Part shown: in pieces, positions 8,056 to 14,634 of the stretch
Layout: every line of letters begins with the position of its first letter
Numbering within the stretch: position 1 is the first letter of the stretch
The notes under the pieces: model-generated
The model's database searches: none
What the model was told of the DNA's origin: nothing
Seen by the model: the letters and a program-made list of their open reading frames with translations, nothing else
Assembly: GCF_020889705.1 (NCBI RefSeq)
Contig: NZ_JACMYP010000052.1
Span: 1-38,966, forward strand
Source of the DNA: Bradyrhizobium altum
GTDB taxonomy: Bacteria; Pseudomonadota; Alphaproteobacteria; Rhizobiales; Xanthobacteraceae
Length of the DNA: 38,966 nucleotides
Reading direction: 5' to 3'
Program-made: the position numbers and the translations under genes

Positions 8056-8685
8056 CTAGACGCCGGCCTGTGCGAGGGCGGCCCAGCGATCGGGGCTCGC
8101 CGGGGTCTGCATCCTGACCCAGCGATAGCGCGCCTGCGACCAGTTGCGGATCTGCGCGTTCAGATTGTCGAGCACGACATCGCCGCCCTGGGCGCGGACC
8201 ACCAGCACGAGATGATGCTCGCCCCAGGAGGTCACCACTTCGCTCAGCAACAGGTTGCGCATCGGCCAGCCGCGCGCCAGCAGCTCATGGCGCTTGCTGA
8301 CGGCATAGTCGTTGCAATCGCCGCGTGCCGGATTGATCAGCCATTCCTCGCCGGCGAGGCCGCGCTCGTTGCGCTGTGGCGCGATGCTGCGATTGACCGA
8401 GGCATTGACCTCGATCAGGTCGGCCATGCGCTGCTTGGTCAGACGTGTTGCGCCGCCGCGGAACACCATGCGGGCGCGCGGCTTCGGCTTGCATTCGTCG
8501 GCATAGCGCATGCAGAACATGACGTAGGCCATCGGCGCCAGCGTCGGCTCGCTGAAGCGGATCTTCTCGACCATGCCGCGCAGCGGCAGCGGCGAGCCGA
8601 TCATTGCAGCCTGCGTTTGCTGCGCGCTGGTCCCGAGCGCGACGATGGCCAGAAGCAGGGCCATCACTCTCTTGACGTTGTACAT
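8056..8685 (-). CDS. Bacterial transglutaminase-like cysteine protease (BTLCP/LapG-like), exported
   Basis: 209 residues. A signal peptide (MYNVKRVMALLLAIVALGTS then AQQTQA, cleavage near residue 26) sends it to the periplasm. The catalytic triad of the BTLCP family (PF06035) is visible: Cys124 in GDCNDYAVSKR, His158 in GEHHLVLVVR and Asp173 in VVLDNL. The best-studied member, LapG of Pseudomonas, is a periplasmic protease that clips large RTX adhesins exported by type I secretion, under control of the c-di-GMP receptor LapD. No LapD-like gene is visible here, and many alphaproteobacteria have several BTLCP paralogues of unknown substrate, so the role is open. An RTX export system lies 21 kb away in this window. 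Confidence 0.9.
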   Translation of the reverse strand: MYNVKRVMALLLAIVALGTSAQQTQAAMIGSPLPLRGMVEKIRFSEPTLAPMAYVMFCMRYADECKPKPRARMVFRGGATRLTKQRMADLIEVNASVNRSIAPQRNERGLAGEEWLINPARGDCNDYAVSKRHELLARGWPMRNLLLSEVVTSWGEHHLVLVVRAQGGDVVLDNLNAQIRNWSQARYRWVRMQTPASPDRWAALAQAGV

Positions 8686-9003
8686 TCTTCACTCCCCACC
8701 GTGAGGGGAAGCATGTACGGGAAATGTCTTGAGCTTAGGCTCAGGCGCGCGGCGGCATTTGCCTCAAATGCTCAGACGCGCGCGAGCAGTCCGTTAACCA
8801 AGCGAGGTTCGCGCGCCGGCAAGCCTTTCGGTTACCGAACGATAACGCATATGCCGGTCAACGAATCGCGACTCCGTCGAGCTTTTTTGCTGCGGTTTCT
8901 GCGGACGGCACCGTCAGATAAAGCGGCAGTCGCGGCGCGGGATTTCTTGTTCGCATGCAGGCATGGTTAGCCTGATGTGAAGCGACTGGAGCGCCTGGTT
9001 GAT
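8686..9003. other. Intergenic region between ParA-like and protease genes
   Basis: 318 bases separating two minus-strand genes; it should carry the promoter of the protease gene. It is relatively AT-rich around 8870-8900. A weak five-base stem TGAGC-TTAG-GCTCA lies at 8730-8743. No gene or clear terminator is visible. Confidence 0.4.
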
Positions 9004-9666
9004 CTAGACCGTCACGCGCTGCCGGGGTGCGATCCCGCACCAGCTCATGACGAGATCGGCGAGCGTCTTGATCTCGATATCCGCGGGCGTACCGCTGGCG
9101 AAATCGGCGACCGATTGTCCCAGCGCGACGGCGCGAACATAGGCCGAGCGGCTTCCGATCATCGGCCCGATCTCTTCGTCGAGCGTATCCAGTTCCTCGA
9201 TCAGCTGCTGGCCCTCGAGCGTGCGCTGGTCGACGCGGTTCGGCACGATCATGGCGCGGAGCGCGGTTCGCCGCGTCGCGCGCACCTCGCGCACGATGTC
9301 GAGCGTCCTTGCGGTGGCCTCGATGTCGAGGCCGGACGGCGTACAGGGCATTAGAACGATATTGGCGACCGCGAGCACGGCGCCCAGCACCCGGTCGTTG
9401 GGCGCGGAATCCACGACGATGATCTGATGCGGAATTTGACGCATCAGCCTGGCCCATTCGGCAACCGGCCGGGTTTCCGGATCAAGCTGATAGACGGGGA
9501 ACGACAAATTGCCGGGCTCGGCCCAGTGACAGGCGGACGCCTGGGAGTCGGCGTCGACCAGTCCCACCAAGCCCGTACGCCGATCCAGTTCTGCAGCCAG
9601 CAAAACCGCAAGAGTCGTCTTTCCGACCCCGCCCTTGCGCTGGGCAACCGAGATGACAAGCGGCAT
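9004..9666 (-). CDS. ParA/MinD-family ATPase
   Basis: 220 residues with a deviant Walker A motif KGGVGKTT (11-18), the switch-like VDADSQASA (37-45) and IIVVDSAPND (83-92), then NRVD in the later part of the fold (about 143). This is the ParA/MinD/Soj P-loop ATPase family, which forms ATP dimers on DNA or membrane and positions cargo. It starts only 15 bases after the stop of a glycosyltransferase gene on the same strand, so the two are almost surely one transcript. No parB or parS-like site is seen, which argues against plasmid partition; a role in placing a polysaccharide or envelope machine, as with BcsQ in cellulose synthesis, is a reasonable inference. Confidence 0.88.
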   Translation of the reverse strand: MPLVISVAQRKGGVGKTTLAVLLAAELDRRTGLVGLVDADSQASACHWAEPGNLSFPVYQLDPETRPVAEWARLMRQIPHQIIVVDSAPNDRVLGAVLAVANIVLMPCTPSGLDIEATARTLDIVREVRATRRTALRAMIVPNRVDQRTLEGQQLIEELDTLDEEIGPMIGSRSAYVRAVALGQSVADFASGTPADIEIKTLADLVMSWCGIAPRQRVTV

Positions 9667-9681
9667 CGCTAGCTCCTGGCG

Positions 9682-10917
9682 TTATCCCCCGTGCGTGCGC
9701 GGGAGGACACCTTCATCGACGAGCGTCAGCATCCGGGGCAGACAGACCCGCTTTGCGTCGTAGTTGTCTCGCACAAAGCTCCTCGCCTTCATCCGCATCT
9801 TCTTGAAGGCTTTCGGCCGTGACAGCACCGAGACTACCTGATCCGACAACGCATCAGTATCAAAAAACGGCGCCAGCAGGCCGTTGCCGTCCGAGACGAT
9901 ATCGCGAAGCGGAGCCGTGTCGGATGCCACCACCGCACATCCCGCGCTCATGGCCTCCAGCAGCGACCATGACAGCACGAAGGGATAAGTCAGATAGACG
10001 TGCACCGAGGAGATCTGCAGCAGCGCGAGATACTGTTCCCGGGGAATCCGGCCGAGGAAATGCACGCGGCGCAGATCGATGTCCGACCTGATCTCATCCA
10101 GGAACATCGACTTCCAGCTCGAGCCCTTCGGCGGATTCGCGCCGTAGGATGTCCCGCTGCCGCCGACGATCACCACCTGCGCATTCGGCCGCGCAGCCAA
10201 TATCCTCGGCAGCGATCGCATGAAGACATGGAATCCGCGCACCGGCTCCAAATTGCGCGAGACGTAGGTGATCACCTCGTCGTCCGCCGACAGTGTCGCG
10301 CCGTTCGGAAGCCGAAACCTGGCGACGGGATTGGGCTTCACCTCGTCGGTGTCGACGCCCTCGTGGATGACCTCGATCTTGCTCTGAAACTCCCGGGGAA
10401 AGGTCGACCTCTGCCATGGCGTCGGCGAAACGCCGGAATCGCATTCCGTGAGCGCCAGCAGCGTCGTCGCGTTCTTCAGATGGAGCGCCACATTGCCGTC
10501 GAGGCCCGTCATCGGAAACTCGGGATCGAAGCCGACATCCCTGCCCTCGGCGCCGTAGTAGAATTCGCAATAGAGGATGATCCGCGCTTTCGGAAACATC
10601 GTGCGCAGCGGCAGCGTCTCACCCCAACCGGGATGCGCGAAGATCAGGTCGGGCACGAAGCCCTGCCCCGATAGCGACGACAGCGCATACAGGACCTCTT
10701 CGGCACGCCGCGCCTCGACATCGAAGCGGCGGGCAAAGGGATGGACCATCGCGGAGTCCGACTTGGTCGTCGAATATTTCAGCAGCCGGATATCCCGCGT
10801 CGTGCTCGCGGTCGATGAACCGACCGCAACGACCTTGTTTCCGGGCTGCTCCGCGAGCGCTCGCGCAATATGGCGGTACTGGGCTGGAAAGTTGTTGTGG
10901 ACGAAGAGGACGTTCAT
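9682..10917 (-). CDS. GT4-family glycosyltransferase
   Basis: 411 residues starting MNVLFVHNNFPAQYRHIARA, a GT-B fold enzyme with an N-terminal acceptor domain (1-200) and a C-terminal nucleotide-sugar domain. The latter shows VSRNLEPVRGFHVFMRSLP (219-237), VIVGG (249-253), VHFLGRIPREQY (285-296) and the E-x7-E-like region SWSLLEAMSAGCAVVASD (316-333), which binds the sugar nucleotide in retaining GT4 enzymes. No membrane segment is present, so it acts on the cytoplasmic face. Donor and acceptor cannot be told from sequence. It is the first gene of a two-gene operon with the ParA-like ATPase, and it is read away from the next gene across a 194-base AT-rich promoter region. Confidence 0.92.
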   Translation of the reverse strand: MNVLFVHNNFPAQYRHIARALAEQPGNKVVAVGSSTASTTRDIRLLKYSTTKSDSAMVHPFARRFDVEARRAEEVLYALSSLSGQGFVPDLIFAHPGWGETLPLRTMFPKARIILYCEFYYGAEGRDVGFDPEFPMTGLDGNVALHLKNATTLLALTECDSGVSPTPWQRSTFPREFQSKIEVIHEGVDTDEVKPNPVARFRLPNGATLSADDEVITYVSRNLEPVRGFHVFMRSLPRILAARPNAQVVIVGGSGTSYGANPPKGSSWKSMFLDEIRSDIDLRRVHFLGRIPREQYLALLQISSVHVYLTYPFVLSWSLLEAMSAGCAVVASDTAPLRDIVSDGNGLLAPFFDTDALSDQVVSVLSRPKAFKKMRMKARSFVRDNYDAKRVCLPRMLTLVDEGVLPRTHGG

Positions 10918-11111
10918 TGGCGGGCGGGCGCGCCCCCGGCCGCGCGGTCGTCGATTGGGGTCATGCTCGAGATCATGACCGGCAGGGTGTCTTCGATTTG
11001 CACGTGCGAACTATCTCACCGGATTAACATTAAGCCCCCTTCTATCACATAGATTTTTGGGGCACACTGTGTGAAACATATCAACCCATTCCGTTAGGCT
11101 CGCAGGCGACC

Positions 11112-12053
11112 ATGAACGAACAGATTCAGCAGAAAACCATTGACCTGGCACGGGGTCTTTTCCTGGTTCGCTACAATGGCGCGGAAGACAAGACATCACC
11201 TCCGGTGGTGCGCGTCTATGCCGATCGCACCAGCCTTAACAATTGTAACATCATTACCGGGCCCGATGCGGCCAATGGAACCCTGTTTGCGCCCGAGACC
11301 GCGCTGGTCGTGTCGGTGGCCCGGCCAAGCCGCCTGATCGTCGAGGTCACGGCAGGGCGCGCCGGGGGCTCGACCGCCGCCAATATCAAGATCGAACCGC
11401 TGAGCCAGGGACAACCGGCCGTGCAGCCGATCGGTCAGCCGGCCAGCCAGCCGTTCGACACCTACGAGCCCGAGGCCGGCCCTGACGAGCTGAGCGCCCT
11501 CAAGCTGCTCGCGCATGTCGCGGGTTTGGGGGACGTGACGGTCGGCCCGAATACGTGGATTGCCGGACCGGCCGCGCCGGCCCGAATCGAGGGAATTTCC
11601 CTCGAATGGCCGAACAAGCCGTACGATCTCAACCTGCAATATGCGGTCAAGTTCGCCAGGCCGCAGCGCGGCGACAACCAGTTCGTTCCGCTCGGAACCT
11701 TTGCCGGAACCCGGGGACGCGCGCTGGCCATTACGGGGTTCTCGCTGGAAGCCACAGGCCCCGGCGCGGATCGCTACGCCATCGCCGCCGAAACCATCTT
11801 CCTGGGGGCTCCCGCCTTGCGCGTAACCGGGAACCGAATTGTGGTATCGGGCCCTTCAGGCCGGGAACCCCTGGTGGGCCTCAAGCTCAGTCTCGAAGAG
11901 CACCGGACGCAGGCAGCGCCCCTCGCGCCCCGGCAGCCAAGGCACGCTGAACCCGCTCCCCCGATGCCTATGCCGCGCCAGGAGGCACCGCGCCTCGAGG
12001 GACGGGTACGCGTATTCCGGAGCCGGCAGAACGCCGTCAAGACGGCGGGCTGA
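11112..12053 (+). CDS. Unknown protein with possible ChW-like repeats, 313 aa
   Basis: No signal peptide or membrane segment is visible. Residues 1-95 form a beta-rich block (LFLVRYNG, VRVYADRTS, ALVVSVARPSRLIVEV). A Pro/Gln linker (98-120) leads to a second block (about 128-263), and the tail (266-313) is Pro/Arg-rich and basic. In the second block GTRGRALAITGFSLEA (199-214) and GPSGREPLVGLKLSLE (247-262) look like copies of one motif, G-x-(S/T/R)-G-R-x-L-x-(I/V)-x-(G)-(F/L)-x-L, with a weaker third copy (IEGISLEW, 159-166). This resembles the hydrophobic-W (ChW) repeat of clostridial surface proteins, but that is my impression, untested. It stops 25 bases before the start of the large GT2 gene, so they form one operon. 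Confidence 0.8.
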   Translation: MNEQIQQKTIDLARGLFLVRYNGAEDKTSPPVVRVYADRTSLNNCNIITGPDAANGTLFAPETALVVSVARPSRLIVEVTAGRAGGSTAANIKIEPLSQGQPAVQPIGQPASQPFDTYEPEAGPDELSALKLLAHVAGLGDVTVGPNTWIAGPAAPARIEGISLEWPNKPYDLNLQYAVKFARPQRGDNQFVPLGTFAGTRGRALAITGFSLEATGPGADRYAIAAETIFLGAPALRVTGNRIVVSGPSGREPLVGLKLSLEEHRTQAAPLAPRQPRHAEPAPPMPMPRQEAPRLEGRVRVFRSRQNAVKTAG

Positions 12054-12078
12054 CCATGCGGGCAGACAAGGGCGACAT

Positions 12079-14634
12079 TTGACCGCCGACGCGCGCAGGA
12101 TCGCCTTTACGTCCAAAACGCTCCACCACGTCGATCTCGAGCGAGCCGCCGTTGGAGCGCTCGAGGCACGTGATTTCCGTCGCGCATTCGCGCTCGCCGA
12201 CCGCCGCTGCCGGATCTTGCCGCATCCGGGCGCGCGCGCTCATTTGCTGCGCGCAGAAGCGCTGTTTCGCCTCGATCTCAAGGACGCGGCTGTCGCCAGC
12301 GTAGCCAAGGCGCTCGAGCTCGAACCGGACGATCTTGCCGCCGCGCGGCGAATGATGGCTTGGGGCGACGGCCTTGCGCAGATCGAAGCCGCACGAAGCG
12401 TCGCGCGGCGCGATGACGATCCGGATTCAGTCAGGAGCGCCCTCCTGCTGCTCGAGCAGAACGGTCAGGACAGCTGCGCCCGTATCGACTTCCTCGAAGA
12501 GGAAGTGAAGGGATGGGTGACGTGGCGAGGCGCGGACGATCCGCACCTTTCACTGGCGCAAGCGGATCAATCCAGCACCGTGCAGCTTCCCGCCGATCCC
12601 CGTCACAGGTTTGCGCTCAATGGACGACGTGCTGCGAGCTTCCGTCTGATGCGGCCGGCATCCGCGACCTCGCAACGCCTCGAGATCGCACAGGCGGGCC
12701 ACATCATCGCGAGCATCCAACTCCCGGCCAACCGCGCGCCGGATCGCCGCGACGCGCCGCAACGGCCGCCTCGCGCTGCGAGCGCCGACGCTTCGCCGCT
12801 CACCATCATCATCCCGGTGTACCGGGATCTGGCCGCGACGCGCGCCTGCATCGCGAGCGCCTTGACGGCCGTGGCCTGCACGCCGGGCGCAACCATCGTC
12901 ACCGTCGATGATGCGTCGCCCGAGCCCGACATCAAGCGCCTGCTCGGCGAACTGGCTTCGGAGCAGCGCATCCGGCTCCTGACCAACGCGCACAATCTCG
13001 GCTTTGTCGGCGCGGTCAACCGGGCGCTTGCCGAGACTGATACCGGCGACGTCGTGCTGCTGAACTCGGATACGACGGTGCCGAAATACGCCCTGCAACG
13101 CTTGCGAAGCGCCGTGCAATCGACGCCGGGCGTGGGCACGGCGACCCCGCTCTCGAACAACGGCGAATATACCAGCTTTCCAATTCCGAACCGGTCGAAC
13201 CCCCTGCCCTCGCCCGACGAGCTGGAATTGCTGGACGAGCTTGCCGGCACGGCAAATTCCGGGATCGCCATCGACATTCCCAACGGCATCGGGTTCTGCC
13301 TCTACATCACCCGCGAATGCCTCGACGCCGTACATGAGCTCTCCGACGACTTCTATCGCGGCTATCTTGAAGACGTCGACTTCTGCCTGCGCGCCGCGGA
13401 GGCCGGCTTCCGCAATGTGTGCATCCCGTCGGTCTTTGTCGGACACGAGGGCTCGCGCTCGTTTCTGGGCGAGAAGCGTTCGCTGGTGCTGCGCAATCTC
13501 CGCGTGCTCGAGCACCGTTACCGGCGCTATGCGACGGAGTGCGCGGCGTTCCTGCTCGCCGATCCGCTCCGCGATTGCCGCGCGGCGCTTGAGCTCAAGC
13601 TGCTCTGCAACGAACAGCGCACCGCCAGTCCGCACGTCATCCTCTGCGGCTCCGCCGTTGGCCGCGAGATTGCCATCAGGCGGTGCCGGCAGCTCGCGAC
13701 GGACAACAAGCGCGGTCTGATCGTTCACTTCCGCGCCGAGGGACGACGCCAGCTGGCTGCGATCTTTGCTCCGGACGGCGGAGCCCCGCAGTCGATCGCA
13801 CTCGACGTTGCGACAGCTGAGGGCCGCGAGGCCTTTCTGCAGCTTCTCGCCGATCTCCAAGTCCGCTCGCTCGAGATTTCGGAACCGAACCGCATCCCCG
13901 GCGCATGTCTCGTGCAGCTCACGCAACATTTCGCCTACGAGCTCCTGATCACCGACACCAGACTTGCCTACCGCGGCGCGATTGGATCCGGCCTTCATCC
14001 GGACTGGACCGGTCTCGTCGAACGGGCCCGAGGCGTAATCGCGATCGGAGAAGACGGGGCCGCCTTTTCGGTCTCGGTTCTCGGCCTGCAAGTGGTCAGG
14101 CCGAGCGACCCGCTGGTGCGGCCCGCGCGGCATCCTGCGGCGAGCGGCCCGGCGCGTCTCGGCCTGCTTGCCTTGCGCGGCAGCGCGGCGGAATTTCGCT
14201 TCGTCAGAGCGCTCAGCGATCAAATCGCCAATGCCCATGCAGACTCCGAGATCATCGTGCTCGGCACCACCCTCGACGACCTCAAGCTGATGCAGCGGAC
14301 GAATGTGATGGTCACCGGCGAAATCGCCGTCGACGACGTCGCGACGCTCATCGAAGGTCACGGCATCACGAAACTGGTTCTCGACATCGGCGAACCGGCA
14401 TTCGGGCATCCGCTGGTCGACGCGCTGCTGGCGACCGGATTGCCGGCCGCCGCGACGGAATGGCTTCCGACACCGCCGGGGCGTAGCCGAAAGACCGACC
14501 TGAAGCTGCAGCCCGGCTTTGACGCCGATGAAATGGTTGCCGCTGTCCTCGACTGGGTGGTCGAAGATGTGCAGTTACATCCCGATCGGAGGAGCAGTCG
14601 GCACAGGCGGGAGGTTGGCGCGCGGCTTCCATGA
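12079..14634 (+). CDS. Large multidomain GT2 glycosyltransferase with N-terminal TPR-like region
   Basis: 851 residues from a TTG at 12079, which has AAGGG six bases upstream. The frame is open to 11839, but an earlier start would overlap the previous gene by more than 200 bases. Residues about 18-95 are TPR-like helical pairs (AVGALEARDFRRAFALADRR, AVASVAKALELEPDD). A GT-A domain follows at about 240-480: LTIIIPVYRD (241-250), VTVDDASPEPD (274-284), the metal-binding LLNSDTTVP (327-335) and YLEDVDFCLRA (429-439), the catalytic-base region of this family. The last 350 residues are an alpha/beta region without clear motifs, perhaps a degenerate second transferase. It is the second gene of an operon and its end overlaps the opposing gene by 60 bases. 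Confidence 0.88.
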   Translation: MTADARRIAFTSKTLHHVDLERAAVGALEARDFRRAFALADRRCRILPHPGARAHLLRAEALFRLDLKDAAVASVAKALELEPDDLAAARRMMAWGDGLAQIEAARSVARRDDDPDSVRSALLLLEQNGQDSCARIDFLEEEVKGWVTWRGADDPHLSLAQADQSSTVQLPADPRHRFALNGRRAASFRLMRPASATSQRLEIAQAGHIIASIQLPANRAPDRRDAPQRPPRAASADASPLTIIIPVYRDLAATRACIASALTAVACTPGATIVTVDDASPEPDIKRLLGELASEQRIRLLTNAHNLGFVGAVNRALAETDTGDVVLLNSDTTVPKYALQRLRSAVQSTPGVGTATPLSNNGEYTSFPIPNRSNPLPSPDELELLDELAGTANSGIAIDIPNGIGFCLYITRECLDAVHELSDDFYRGYLEDVDFCLRAAEAGFRNVCIPSVFVGHEGSRSFLGEKRSLVLRNLRVLEHRYRRYATECAAFLLADPLRDCRAALELKLLCNEQRTASPHVILCGSAVGREIAIRRCRQLATDNKRGLIVHFRAEGRRQLAAIFAPDGGAPQSIALDVATAEGREAFLQLLADLQVRSLEISEPNRIPGACLVQLTQHFAYELLITDTRLAYRGAIGSGLHPDWTGLVERARGVIAIGEDGAAFSVSVLGLQVVRPSDPLVRPARHPAASGPARLGLLALRGSAAEFRFVRALSDQIANAHADSEIIVLGTTLDDLKLMQRTNVMVTGEIAVDDVATLIEGHGITKLVLDIGEPAFGHPLVDALLATGLPAAATEWLPTPPGRSRKTDLKLQPGFDADEMVAAVLDWVVEDVQLHPDRRSSRHRREVGARLP

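Noticed and set aside
8997..9010. TTGATCTAGACC as a second FNR/FixK-like site
   Set aside because: Only one half-site matches and it overlaps the stop codon of the ParA-like gene, away from any start.
9004..9666. ParA gene as sign of a plasmid or integrated replicon
   Set aside because: No ParB, RepC or origin-like sequence is near, and the surrounding genes are chromosomal housekeeping and surface genes.
12550..14409. 619-codon open frame on the minus strand opposite the large GT2 gene
   Set aside because: High GC content makes long antisense frames common; the plus-strand protein has clear GT2 motifs in order, and the minus frame has none.
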